Origin: an uncultured Pelagibacteraceae bacterium
GTDB lineage: Bacteria > Pseudomonadota > Alphaproteobacteria > Pelagibacterales > Pelagibacteraceae
NCBI GenBank assembly: GCA_902551455.1
Contig: CACDDC010000009.1
Coordinates: 1-40,084 of the forward strand
Direction: 5' to 3'
Length of the DNA: 40,084 nucleotides
This document shows positions 1 to 8,258 of the stretch, piece after piece. The first letter of the stretch is position 1, and each line of letters opens with the position of its first letter. The notes below the pieces were generated by a model. That model saw only the letters and a program-made list of their open reading frames with translations. It ran no database searches and had not been told where the DNA came from. Made by a program: the position numbers and the translations under genes.

Positions 1-377
1 CTATGGCAACCTCCGCTTACAGGAGCGTCTAAAGGTTTGGCTTTTTTATCTATTACTAGTTTTCCCAATCTTTTTACCTCAGATTCGTCAGTAGTGCTCA
101 TTTCAATCCATATTTTATTTTCGGATAGACCATTTAATATACCTTGATCAGATTCCATTACTTCGGAGCAAATTTCAGGTGAAGGTAGACATGTAATTAT
201 CACATCTGATTTTTGAGCCAATTCTTTTGCAGTATTTGCAATTTTTGCTCCTTTTTTTTTAAAGTTTTCAGTTACATTCTTTTCAACATCTCTAACTGTT
301 AATTCAAATTTGTTTCTCAACAAACTTTCTGCAAGTTTACCACCAACATTGCCTAGACCTATAAATCCAATTTTCAT
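1..377 (-). CDS. 3-hydroxyisobutyrate dehydrogenase family oxidoreductase, N-terminal part (cut by window edge)
   Basis: This is the first ~125 residues of an NAD(P)-dependent beta-hydroxyacid dehydrogenase; the rest lies beyond base 1. The protein starts at the ATG complementary to 375-377 and begins MKIGFIGLGNVGG, a Rossmann nucleotide-binding motif. Near the cut it has PLDAPVSGG, the substrate-binding signature of 3-hydroxyisobutyrate/tartronate semialdehyde/6-phosphogluconate dehydrogenases. Members oxidise small 3-hydroxyacids in the cytoplasm; the exact substrate cannot be told from the N-terminal half. It is divergent from the EutA-like gene, with 57 bases between the start codons, so the two may share a regulator. 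Confidence 0.9.
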   Translation of the reverse strand, partial: MKIGFIGLGNVGGKLAESLLRNKFELTVRDVEKNVTENFKKKGAKIANTAKELAQKSDVIITCLPSPEICSEVMESDQGILNGLSENKIWIEMSTTDESEVKRLGKLVIDKKAKPLDAPVSGGCH

Positions 378-405
378 AACATCCTTTTATTTTAGTGATT
401 ATAAA

Positions 406-419
406 ATACCTTATGGTAT
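406..419. promoter_or_regulatory. Inverted repeat between divergent genes, candidate operator
   Basis: ATACC-TTAT-GGTAT is a 5-bp-arm inverted repeat with a 4-bp centre, lying in the 57-base gap between the divergent dehydrogenase (minus) and the EutA-like gene (plus), 16 bases before the latter's ATG. Its place and symmetry suit a dimeric repressor, but no regulator gene is visible nearby and AT-rich DNA makes short palindromes common. Confidence 0.3.
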
Positions 420-434
420 ATTTATGCAATAAAA

Positions 435-1181
435 ATGTATTCAACAAAAATAGATCCGAAATTCAACAATAATCAAAACCCAAAGGTAGGTCTAATTGCT
501 CTTGCAAGTGACTATATGATTGAGAAAGATTTTATAAATATAATAAAAGATAAGAAAATAGATTTTTTTGTTAATAGAATTGAATGTTTTAATCCTTTAA
601 CCAAAGAGAATTTGATAAAAATGTCTGAGAAAGTTACAGATGTAACAAACGATATACTTCCAGGTGAAAAAATAGATTGCGTAGTCTATGCTTGCACATC
701 TGGAACAATTGCTACAGGTTTTAAATCTATAGAAGATAAAATTAAAAAGGCAAAACCAGAAGCTGAAGTTACTACACCTAGCACAGCTTCAATAAAAGCA
801 CTGAAAAAATTAAATTTAAATAAAATTGCAATTTTTACACCCTATCCAAAAAAATTAAACGATGAAGTTATAGATTTTTTTAAGAAAGAAAATTTTTCAA
901 TTACTTCAAATTCATATTTCGATATTGAGTCAGATATAGATATAGGAAAAGTTGATCCTGATTATTTATACGAAGTTTTATCTAAAATGGACTTAAATGG
1001 TGCAGATGCTTTATTCATTTCGTGTACAGCTCTACCAGCATTGTCAATTATAGATAAACTAGAAAAAAAATTAGGAAAAATAGTTTTATCTAGTAATCAA
1101 GCTCTTATATGGCACACACTTAATAAAGTTGGTTTTAATGACACTATAGATGGATTTGGAAAATTATTTCTAAAAAATTAA
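435..1181 (+). CDS. Asp/Glu racemase superfamily protein, EutA / maleate isomerase-like
   Basis: A 248-residue cytoplasmic protein of the Asp/Glu/hydantoin racemase fold, which includes maleate isomerase, arylmalonate decarboxylase and the ectoine-utilisation protein EutA. The two catalytic cysteines expected for a two-base mechanism are present: Cys87 in ACTSGT and Cys197 in SCTALP. The length is normal for maleate isomerase/EutA. The stop is two bases before the ATG of the DoeA/EutD-like hydrolase, so the two are almost certainly co-transcribed. EutA occurs with EutD in ectoine operons of other alphaproteobacteria, which favours EutA over maleate isomerase. The exact reaction is not established by the sequence. 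Confidence 0.8.
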   Translation: MYSTKIDPKFNNNQNPKVGLIALASDYMIEKDFINIIKDKKIDFFVNRIECFNPLTKENLIKMSEKVTDVTNDILPGEKIDCVVYACTSGTIATGFKSIEDKIKKAKPEAEVTTPSTASIKALKKLNLNKIAIFTPYPKKLNDEVIDFFKKENFSITSNSYFDIESDIDIGKVDPDYLYEVLSKMDLNGADALFISCTALPALSIIDKLEKKLGKIVLSSNQALIWHTLNKVGFNDTIDGFGKLFLKN

Positions 1182-1183
1182 AA

Positions 1184-2350
1184 ATGCTTTTTACGAAAGA
1201 AGAATACAAAAGAAGATTAGAAAAAGTAAAAAAATCAATGCAATCTAAAGGAATTGATTTACTTATTTCCCAAGATACTAATAATATGAATTATCTAACA
1301 GGTTATGATGCTTGGTCATTTTACTATGCTCAATGTGTGATAGTTCATATTGATGCTGAAGAACCTTTGTGTTTTGTAAGAGCCCAAGATGCGGGTGGAG
1401 CATATATTAAAACTTATTTAAAAAAAGAAAATATTATTATCTATGAAGAAAAATATATTCATACTTGGCCAATGCATCCATATGACCCTTTAATTGAACT
1501 TATTAAAAAAAATAAATGGGATAAATTAAATATAGGAGTAGAAATGGATAGCCACTATTTTACTGCTTATTGTTATCAAAAATTAAAACAAGGCTTGCCT
1601 AATTCAACATTAAAAGACTCTGAAAGATTAGTTAACTGGGCAAGATTAGTAAAATCTGATACTGAAATTAATTTTATGCAAGGAGCGGCACAAATATCTC
1701 AAATAGCTATGAAGGTAGCTATAGACAGTATCAATCCTGGAGTAAGACAATGTGATGCTGTAGCGGAAATTCAAAAAGCTTTATTTAAAGGTACTCCTGA
1801 AATTGGAGGTGAATATGCAAGTATTGCAACATTGTTACCAACAGGAAAAGGAACATCTGCTTCACACTTAACTGCAACAGACGAAAAATTTGTAGAAGGA
1901 GAAGCAACAATAATTGAACTTTCAGGAGTAAACAAAAGATATCACTGTCCTATGGCAAGAACTGTTTTACTAGGAAAACCAGATCAAAAAAAAATAGATG
2001 CAATGAAAGCAACAAACGAAGCACTTGATGCGGGAATAGCAGCAACAAAACCTGGAAATACAGCTGATGATGTTGCTCAAAAATTTTGGGCAGTTTTAGA
2101 CAAATACAATATTAAGAAAGAATCAAGAACTGGTTATTCAATCGGAATTGGATATCCTCCAGATTGGGGAGAACATACCTTAAATATCTATAAAGGTGAT
2201 ATGACTGTTTTGCAACCTAACGTATGTTTTCACATGATTGCTGTAATGCAATTTGGTGATTGGGGAGTCGAAGCCTCAGAGTCTGTAAGAGTGACAGAGA
2301 AAGGTAGTGAGTGTTTTTGCAATTTTTCTAGAGAATTACACATAAAATAA
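1184..2350 (+). CDS. doeA: M24-family creatinase-like hydrolase, probable ectoine hydrolase (DoeA/EutD-like)
   Basis: A 388-residue pita-bread-fold protein with an N-terminal creatinase-like domain (about 1-150) and a C-terminal M24 domain (about 160-385). In the C-terminal domain the usual Asp-Asp-His-Glu-Glu metal ligands of Xaa-Pro peptidases are not obvious (for example IELSGVNKRYHCPMART where an Asp ligand would lie), as expected for metal-independent members such as creatinase and ectoine hydrolase. From memory, the sequence resembles DoeA over its whole length (LTGYDAWSFY, GIGYPPDWGEHT, CFCNFSREL). DoeA opens the ectoine ring to N-acetyl-diaminobutyrate. Pairing with an EutA-like gene supports this, but the following deacetylase (DoeB/EutE) and EutB/EutC are absent here, so a related cyclic or N-methylated substrate is possible. 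Confidence 0.72.
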   Translation: MLFTKEEYKRRLEKVKKSMQSKGIDLLISQDTNNMNYLTGYDAWSFYYAQCVIVHIDAEEPLCFVRAQDAGGAYIKTYLKKENIIIYEEKYIHTWPMHPYDPLIELIKKNKWDKLNIGVEMDSHYFTAYCYQKLKQGLPNSTLKDSERLVNWARLVKSDTEINFMQGAAQISQIAMKVAIDSINPGVRQCDAVAEIQKALFKGTPEIGGEYASIATLLPTGKGTSASHLTATDEKFVEGEATIIELSGVNKRYHCPMARTVLLGKPDQKKIDAMKATNEALDAGIAATKPGNTADDVAQKFWAVLDKYNIKKESRTGYSIGIGYPPDWGEHTLNIYKGDMTVLQPNVCFHMIAVMQFGDWGVEASESVRVTEKGSECFCNFSRELHIK

Positions 2351-2394
2351 AATAGCTTGAAATCAATCTCTACAAATGTTTTAAAACCATCTTA

Positions 2395-3483
2395 ATGTCT
2401 AAGAATAAAGAATTCGTTAAATTTGATAAAGTAGATAAAAGCTACGACGGAAAGGTTTTAGTTGTTAAAGATTTAAACTTAAATATCGCTGAAGGTGAAT
2501 TTGTAACTATGCTTGGACCTTCAGGATCTGGAAAAACAACATGCCTAATGATGTTGGCAGGATTTGAGACACCAACAAATGGTGAGATATATTTAAATTC
2601 AAATCCTATTTCAAATATTCCTCCACATAAAAGAGGCATTGGAATGGTATTTCAAAATTATGCTTTATTTCCACATATGACAGTTTATGAAAATTTAGCG
2701 TTTCCTCTTAAAGTTAGAAAAATTTTAAAAGATGATATTGATAAAAAAGTAGACAAAGTTTTATCAATGGTTTCATTATCTGGATTTGAAAAAAGAATGC
2801 CAGGTCAATTATCTGGAGGACAACAACAAAGAGTTGCGGTTGCAAGATCATTAGTTTTTGATCCTCAGCTAGTATTGATGGACGAACCTTTGGGAGCGCT
2901 CGATAAAAATTTAAGAGAAAGCATGCAATATGAAATTAAACACATCCATGAAAGTATTGGAGTAACAGTTGTTTATGTTACACATGACCAAGGTGAGGCT
3001 CTTACAATGTCAAATCGTATAGCTGTTTTCAATGATGGTAAAGTTCAACAGTTATCTTCACCAGACAAATTATATGAGGAACCCGTTAATTCATTTGTAG
3101 CAGAATTCATTGGGGAAAATAATACTTTCTCAGGAGAAGTAACCGACTTTTCCAAGGATAAGTGTAAAGTAAAATTAACTTCAGGAAATGAGATTTTAGC
3201 TAACCCAATCGCTATAAAATCAAAAGGAGAAAAAACAAGAGTTTCTTTAAGACCTGAAAGAGCAATAATTGATCCAGATAGTAAAATGGAAAATAAATTT
3301 AAAGGCAAAATAGAAGAAGTAATTTATCATGGTGATCACACTAGAGTCAGACTAAATTTATTAGAAAACAAAGAATTTATACTCAAGATTCCAAATAGTT
3401 CTGCTAGAATGGATATTAAAGTAGGTAATGAATTAAACGTTGGTTGGAATAGCTTTGATGCAAGAGCATTAGACCCAAAATAA
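2395..3483 (+). CDS. potA: Spermidine/putrescine-type ABC transporter ATP-binding protein
   Basis: A 362-residue cytoplasmic ATPase that powers the importer formed with the PotB- and PotC-like permeases downstream. Walker A GPSGSGKTT is at 41-49, the ABC signature LSGGQQQ at 139-145 and Walker B LVLMDEP at 159-165. A TOBE regulatory domain fills the C-terminus from about 280. Length and architecture match PotA-family ATPases. It follows the DoeA-like gene by 44 bases and precedes the binding-protein gene by 116 bases that contain a separate promoter, so the ATPase is probably transcribed from the eutA-like/doeA side. The substrate is not fixed by this subunit. Confidence 0.9.
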   Translation: MSKNKEFVKFDKVDKSYDGKVLVVKDLNLNIAEGEFVTMLGPSGSGKTTCLMMLAGFETPTNGEIYLNSNPISNIPPHKRGIGMVFQNYALFPHMTVYENLAFPLKVRKILKDDIDKKVDKVLSMVSLSGFEKRMPGQLSGGQQQRVAVARSLVFDPQLVLMDEPLGALDKNLRESMQYEIKHIHESIGVTVVYVTHDQGEALTMSNRIAVFNDGKVQQLSSPDKLYEEPVNSFVAEFIGENNTFSGEVTDFSKDKCKVKLTSGNEILANPIAIKSKGEKTRVSLRPERAIIDPDSKMENKFKGKIEEVIYHGDHTRVRLNLLENKEFILKIPNSSARMDIKVGNELNVGWNSFDARALDPK

Positions 3484-3537
3484 ATTTTTTTCCATTAAAT
3501 TAGCTGTAAATTCAAGCCATTTTAAGCAATTGTACTG

Positions 3538-3566
3538 TTGACTCTATATACTGATCTTGCTGTAAT
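3538..3566 (+). promoter_or_regulatory. Sigma-70-type promoter of the PotD-like gene
   Basis: TTGACT (3538-3543), a 17-base spacer and TGTAAT (3561-3566) form a good housekeeping promoter 34 bases before the binding-protein start. It lies between the ATPase gene and the binding-protein gene, so potD can be expressed apart from potA. Confidence 0.65.
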
Positions 3567-3581
3567 CCTCTTTTTAAAAAA

Positions 3582-3596
3582 CGTTTAAACGGAGGG
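3582..3596 (+). promoter_or_regulatory. Leader palindrome CGTTTAAACG merged with a strong ribosome binding site (PotD-like gene)
   Basis: The perfect 10-base palindrome CGTTTAAACG (3582-3591) runs directly into the Shine-Dalgarno GGAGGG (3591-3596), with ATG at 3600. A strong SD like this is uncommon for genes in this window. Similar GTTT..AAAC palindromes precede the SDs of amt and tmoX. Confidence 0.5.
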
Positions 3597-3599
3597 ATA

Positions 3600-4718
3600 A
3601 TGAAGAAACTTAGTAAGTTATTACTAGCTATAACTTTTGCATTTTCTGTTACTACATCTGCATTTGCTGTCGTTGTTGCATCATGGGGTGGAGCTTATAC
3701 GGAAAGTCAAAAATTAGGCTATGGTGATCCTACTGCTGCAAAATTAGGTATACCTATTGACTGGGTAGACTACTCAGGTGGATTATCAGAAATTAAAGCA
3801 CAAAAAGAAGCTGGTGCAATTACGTGGGATATAATCGACGTATTTGCAAAAGATACTATTATTGGATGTGACGAAGGAATATTTGTTGAATTCGATTTTG
3901 ACAAAGATTTCTCTCCAGCTCCAGATGGTACTCCTGCAAGTGAAGATTTTTTTACTAGCATGCCAAGTAAATGTGCAGTTGGAAATATTTTATACTCTTG
4001 GAACTATGCATACAACACAGAAAAAGTTGGTGACAAAACTCCAAAAAATATAAAAGACTTTTTTAATGTTAAAAAGTTTCCAGGAAAAAGAGCTTTATAC
4101 AAAAGTGCTATGCACAATATAGAAATTGCTTTAGCGGCTGACGGAGTAAAAGTTGCAAAAGGTGGTTCAGTTGTGTACGGAAAATTAGAAACTGAAAAAG
4201 GATTACAAAGAGCTTTTGATAAGATATCAAAACTTTGCAAAGATCCTAATGGCGGATGTGTGTTCTGGTCTGCAGGTGCTCAACCACCAGAAATGTTAAT
4301 GAGTGGTGAAGTTGTTATGGCAACTGGTTGGAACGGAAGATTCTTTAATGCTACAGTTGGTGAAGGTGCTCCAATCAAACAAGTTTGGGACGCTCAAGCT
4401 CTTGACTATGAATATTTTGCTTTAGTTAAAGGTGGACCAAACGAAGCTGACGCTATGAAAGCTTTAAGAGAAATGACAAGTACTGAAGGTTTAGCAGGAA
4501 GCGCTAAGTATATAGCTTATGCTCCTTGGAGAAAATCTTCTATAGCTGTTATGGAAGCAGGTGAGCCTTGGTATAAAGATGGTAAGACTAACATGGTACC
4601 TCATATGCCGACTGCACCAGGTAACTTAAAAAATTATTTCCTAATGAATGCTGAATTCTGGGCTGATAACGGTACAGAGATTGGTGAAAAATGGGAAACT
4701 TTAAAAGCTACATTTTAG
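3600..4718 (+). CDS. potD: Spermidine/putrescine-type periplasmic substrate-binding protein
   Basis: A 372-residue exported solute-binding protein of the PotD family. It starts with a Sec signal peptide (KKLSKLLLAITFAFSVTTS, then AFA, with cleavage near residue 24), and the mature protein begins VVVASWGGAYTES, the usual start of PotD-like proteins. ATWGGA-type N-termini and the length fit polyamine or related cationic/osmolyte binders. It has its own promoter, a strong ribosome binding site and a terminator, consistent with the binding protein being made in excess over the membrane parts. The ligand is uncertain: polyamine by family, but the eutA/doeA-like neighbours suggest an ectoine-like or other amine compound. 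Confidence 0.88.
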   Translation: MKKLSKLLLAITFAFSVTTSAFAVVVASWGGAYTESQKLGYGDPTAAKLGIPIDWVDYSGGLSEIKAQKEAGAITWDIIDVFAKDTIIGCDEGIFVEFDFDKDFSPAPDGTPASEDFFTSMPSKCAVGNILYSWNYAYNTEKVGDKTPKNIKDFFNVKKFPGKRALYKSAMHNIEIALAADGVKVAKGGSVVYGKLETEKGLQRAFDKISKLCKDPNGGCVFWSAGAQPPEMLMSGEVVMATGWNGRFFNATVGEGAPIKQVWDAQALDYEYFALVKGGPNEADAMKALREMTSTEGLAGSAKYIAYAPWRKSSIAVMEAGEPWYKDGKTNMVPHMPTAPGNLKNYFLMNAEFWADNGTEIGEKWETLKATF

Positions 4719-4750
4719 TTTTATATAACTAAAATATAATATAATATTTA

Positions 4751-4780
4751 AAGGGCGGTTTATTCAGCCGCCCTTTTTTT
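4751..4780 (+). terminator. Intrinsic terminator after the PotD-like gene
   Basis: AAGGGCGG (4751-4758) pairs with CCGCCCTT (4768-4775) around a 9-base loop and is followed by a T run to 4780. This is a textbook Rho-independent terminator, 33 bases after the potD stop. The next gene's ATG is only three bases past the T run, so read-through or cleavage probably sets a low permease-to-binding-protein ratio. Confidence 0.85.
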
Positions 4781-4782
4781 AT

Positions 4783-6036
4783 ATGAGCAAAGAAACAAAA
4801 CAAATATTATCTACAGACGGAATTCCTTTAGAAGAAAGTCTTAAAAAAGCTGAAAAAAAAAATAAGATCAAAGCTTTTTTATTAGTTTGTCCTTTATTAC
4901 TATTTTTAATAATAACTTATGTATTCCCGATAGGTGAAATGCTTTTTCGAAGTGTTGATGACAAAATGGTTACTAATATGTTGCCCAAAACCTATAAAGC
5001 CATGGAAAATTGGGATGGAAAAGATTTACCTGAAGAAGATGTATTTAAAGCATTTTATTTAGATTATAAAATTTTAGTTGAAGAAAAAAGACACGGAAAA
5101 TTAGCTACACAGCTTAATTATGAAAAAAATGGTTTTAAAAGTATTTTAAAAAAATTAGCAAGAAAGCAAAAGAAATTTGAAGAAGGAAATTATAAAGATC
5201 AGATAACGAAAGTTCATAAGAGATGGGGACAAGTTGATTATTGGAGAGCTATAAAAAGAAGAGCGCCAGCATATACATATTCCAAATATTTAAAAGGAGT
5301 GGATATGTATGAGAATGAAGATGGTAAAATTGTTCAAGTTCCCGAGAATAGAAGAATTCACAAACTTTTATGGATGAGGACATTAAACATTGCTCTTGGT
5401 GTAACCATCTTGTGTTTTTTCATGGCTTATCCAATAGCTCATTTGCTTGCAACTCTTCCAATGAAATACAGTAACTTACTTATGATTTGTGTGCTTCTTC
5501 CATTCTGGACCTCACTACTTGTAAGGACAGCAAGCTGGATGATCCTACTGCAACAACAGGGTATAGTGAATGATTTCATAGTATGGATTGGATTGGTTAG
5601 CGATGATAATAGGCCTGAGATGATGTACAATAAAACAGGGACTTTTGTAGCTATGACACAAATTCTCTTACCTTTTATGGTTTTGCCATTGTACAGTGTT
5701 ATGAAGACTATATCCCCAAGCCTAATGAGAGCTGGGAAATCTTTAGGAGCAACCCCTGCAATTGCTTTTTTTAAAGTTTATTTTCCATTAACAATACCTG
5801 GAATAGGGGCAGGTTGTTTGCTAGTTTTTATTCTTGCAATTGGTTACTACATTACTCCAGCTTTAGTTGGTGGTGCATCAGGAACATTAATAAGTAACCA
5901 AATAGCTTATCATATGAAAGAAACATTAGATTGGAGTTTTGCATCTGCAATGGGGTTGATGCTTTTAGCAGGAGTTTTGGCAATCTATTGGCTTTATAAT
6001 AAACTTGTAGGAGTTGATAACATTAAATTAGGTTAG
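4783..6036 (+). CDS. potB: Spermidine/putrescine-type ABC permease with a large periplasmic insertion (PotB-like)
   Basis: A 417-residue inner-membrane permease. A first membrane segment (about residues 30-50, IKAFLLVCPLLLFLIITYVF) is followed by a hydrophilic stretch of about 140 residues rich in Lys/Glu, and then by the conserved binding-protein-dependent transport domain (about 195-410). The coupling (EAA) loop is seen as the segment RAGKSLGATPAIAFFKVYFP. Ordinary PotB is near 280 residues, so the excess is the loop between the first and second membrane segments. The ATG lies three bases after the potD terminator T run and has no Shine-Dalgarno sequence, so translation may be leaderless or depend on read-through transcripts. 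The stop is two bases from the next permease start. Confidence 0.87.
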   Translation: MSKETKQILSTDGIPLEESLKKAEKKNKIKAFLLVCPLLLFLIITYVFPIGEMLFRSVDDKMVTNMLPKTYKAMENWDGKDLPEEDVFKAFYLDYKILVEEKRHGKLATQLNYEKNGFKSILKKLARKQKKFEEGNYKDQITKVHKRWGQVDYWRAIKRRAPAYTYSKYLKGVDMYENEDGKIVQVPENRRIHKLLWMRTLNIALGVTILCFFMAYPIAHLLATLPMKYSNLLMICVLLPFWTSLLVRTASWMILLQQQGIVNDFIVWIGLVSDDNRPEMMYNKTGTFVAMTQILLPFMVLPLYSVMKTISPSLMRAGKSLGATPAIAFFKVYFPLTIPGIGAGCLLVFILAIGYYITPALVGGASGTLISNQIAYHMKETLDWSFASAMGLMLLAGVLAIYWLYNKLVGVDNIKLG

Positions 6037-6038
6037 AT

Positions 6039-6893
6039 ATGGCATTACCAAAATATACAGAACCACATTATAGAATTTGGCACTACATTTATTTATTTAT
6101 TTGTGCTTGTGTATTTTTCTTTTTAATTGCCCCTTTGTTTGTAATCTTTCCTCTTTCTTTTAATGCAGAAGAATTTTTAGTTTTTTCAGATGGAATGAAA
6201 AGATTAGACCCTGATGCATTTTCATTAAGGTGGTATCACGATATGGTTTATGGAACAAAAAATCCTTGGGGTTTAGCTGCAAAAAACAGTATCATAATTG
6301 CGTTCTTTGCAACCATAGGATCGGTTATTCTTGGAACACTTGCTGCTTTAGGATTGAGTAGCAGATATATGCCATTTAAAGGATTGATTATGGCAGCATT
6401 GATTTCACCTATGATTGTTCCATTAATAATTTCAGGTGTAGCAATTTTCTTTTTTATGGCCAAAGTTGGTTTAGCAGCAACACACCTAGGTATCATTCTT
6501 GCACATATAATTCTTGGAACACCATTTGTAGTGATAACTGTTACCGCAACATTATCAGGATTTGATCATAGTGTTACTCGAGCAGCAGCTAGTCTTGGTA
6601 GCAACCCAGTAAATACATTTATGAAAATCACACTACCTTTAATTTTGCCAGGTGTAATTTCTGGAGCACTATTTGCTTTTGTAACATCATTTGATGAAGT
6701 TGTTGTAGTATTATTTTTAGCGGGACTAGATAATACAACTATACCAATCCAAATGTGGACTGGCTTAAGAGAACAATTAAGCCCAACAATTCTTGCTGTG
6801 GCTACTTGTCTTATATTGCTATCCACTTTGATACTGCTAACAGCTGAACTTTTGAGAAGAAGATCTGAGAGAATAAGGGGAATAAGCAGATAA
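6039..6893 (+). CDS. potC: Spermidine/putrescine-type ABC permease (PotC-like)
   Basis: A 284-residue inner-membrane permease, the usual PotC length, with about six hydrophobic segments and the coupling motif RAAASLGSNPVNTFMKITLP. It is the second half of the permease pair for the PotA ATPase and PotD binding protein. The ATG follows the PotB-like stop by two bases, so the pair is translationally coupled. A short all-AT hairpin lies just after the stop. Confidence 0.9.
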   Translation: MALPKYTEPHYRIWHYIYLFICACVFFFLIAPLFVIFPLSFNAEEFLVFSDGMKRLDPDAFSLRWYHDMVYGTKNPWGLAAKNSIIIAFFATIGSVILGTLAALGLSSRYMPFKGLIMAALISPMIVPLIISGVAIFFFMAKVGLAATHLGIILAHIILGTPFVVITVTATLSGFDHSVTRAAASLGSNPVNTFMKITLPLILPGVISGALFAFVTSFDEVVVVLFLAGLDNTTIPIQMWTGLREQLSPTILAVATCLILLSTLILLTAELLRRRSERIRGISR

Positions 6894-6914
6894 TTTATTG
6901 CTGAGTAATAAATT
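6892..6914 (+). terminator. Weak AT-only hairpin after the transporter operon
   Basis: AATTTATT (6892-6899) and AATAAATT (6907-6914) form an 8-bp stem with a 7-base loop directly after the PotC-like stop. It has no G-C pairs and only a short T stretch, so it could be a weak terminator or chance in AT-rich DNA. Confidence 0.25.
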
Positions 6915-6932
6915 TTAATATAAATCGATTTC

Positions 6933-8258
6933 ATGGAAATTAAAAAAGTTGTAGTGATTGGATCTGGAACTATGGGTAGCGGAATTGCAGCTCAATTATG
7001 TAATGCAAATATTCCAGTTACATTATTAGATTTAAAAACAGAGATAAGCGAACTGGCTAGAGATAGAATTTTTAAATCGAGACCACCTCTATTGATTGAT
7101 AAATCAAAAATAAAAAATATTGATGTTGGAAATATAAATGACGATTTTAATGTAGTAAAAAATGCTGATTGGATTGTAGAAGCAGTTGTTGAAAAAATTG
7201 ATATAAAACATGAAATATATCAAAAAATATTTAAGAGCAGAAAGCCTGGGGCAATAGTTTCATCTAACACATCATCAATACCTATAAAAATACTCTCAGA
7301 AAAATTAACAAATGATGAAAAAAAAGATTTTTGTATTACTCACTTTTTTAACCCAGTTCGTTATATGGGTTTATTGGAAATAGTTAAAAATGAAAATAAT
7401 GATTTAAATAAAATAAATTCTTTAAAAATTTTTTGTGAACGAGAATTAGGCAAAGGTGCAATTATATGTAATGATACTCCAGGATTTCTTGGAAATAGAG
7501 TAGGTGTTTATTCAATGCAAGTAGCAATGACAGAAGCTTTCAAAATGAAATTATCTATAGAAGAAGCAGATGCAGTATTTGGTAGGCCAATGGGTATACC
7601 AAAAACAGGAGTATTTGGACTTTACGATTTGATCGGTATTGATTTGATGGCTGATGTATTAAAAAGTTTCATCAAAGAGTTGCCAGAAAATGATAAGTTT
7701 CAAATTGTTGCTAAGGAAATTCCTCTAATTACTAAACTGATACAAACAGGTTATACAGGCAGAAAAGGTAAAGGTGGTTTTTACCGTATGAATAAATCAA
7801 ATAATCAAAAAATTTTAGAGGCAATAAATTTAGAAACAAGTGAATATTCACCATCAAAAAAAATAGACCTCAAAATAGATAAAGTTAATTTAAAAAATTT
7901 AATTAATAGAAAAGATAAATATGGCGAATATGCTTGGTCAGTAATTTCTAAAATAATTAAATATGCATCATCATTAGTTCCAAGTATTACTAAAAAATTT
8001 AATGATATTGATGAAGCAATGAGACTTGGCTTTAACTGGACAATGGGACCATTTGAAATGTTAAAAGAAATAGGTGTTAAAAACTTTTTTGAAAAAATTG
8101 ATAGTTTTGAAAATAATAAATTTTTAGAAAATCTATATAAAACTAAAGACGAAAATTTTTATGGAGAGAGACAAATTTATACGAATATTGAAACATTGGG
8201 AAAAATAAAACCAAAAGCAATTAAAATTGATAAAAATAATTCTGCCGAAATTTTTTAG
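6933..8258 (+). CDS. 3-hydroxyacyl-CoA dehydrogenase half of a fused dehydrogenase/enoyl-CoA hydratase (split by frameshift)
   Basis: This 441-residue reading frame holds an NAD-binding 3-hydroxyacyl-CoA dehydrogenase domain (VVVIGSGTMGSGIA at 6-19; SSNTSSIPI; THFFNPVRYMGLLEIV with the catalytic His) and a C-terminal dehydrogenase domain (FNWTMGPFEM near 370). It oxidises 3-hydroxyacyl-CoA to 3-ketoacyl-CoA in beta-oxidation. In FadN-type enzymes this half is followed directly by an enoyl-CoA hydratase domain, in one chain of about 750-790 residues. Here the frame ends at TAG (8256-8258) inside a T6 run, and the hydratase domain continues in the +1 frame. Removing one T gives AEIFRFKDYNIVEF with no break, so the two frames are parts of one gene. 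Confidence 0.85.
   Translation: MEIKKVVVIGSGTMGSGIAAQLCNANIPVTLLDLKTEISELARDRIFKSRPPLLIDKSKIKNIDVGNINDDFNVVKNADWIVEAVVEKIDIKHEIYQKIFKSRKPGAIVSSNTSSIPIKILSEKLTNDEKKDFCITHFFNPVRYMGLLEIVKNENNDLNKINSLKIFCERELGKGAIICNDTPGFLGNRVGVYSMQVAMTEAFKMKLSIEEADAVFGRPMGIPKTGVFGLYDLIGIDLMADVLKSFIKELPENDKFQIVAKEIPLITKLIQTGYTGRKGKGGFYRMNKSNNQKILEAINLETSEYSPSKKIDLKIDKVNLKNLINRKDKYGEYAWSVISKIIKYASSLVPSITKKFNDIDEAMRLGFNWTMGPFEMLKEIGVKNFFEKIDSFENNKFLENLYKTKDENFYGERQIYTNIETLGKIKPKAIKIDKNNSAEIF

Noticed and set aside
6566..6934. 122-aa minus-strand frame opposite the PotC-like permease
   Set aside because: Lies antisense to conserved permease sequence and has no recognisable domain.
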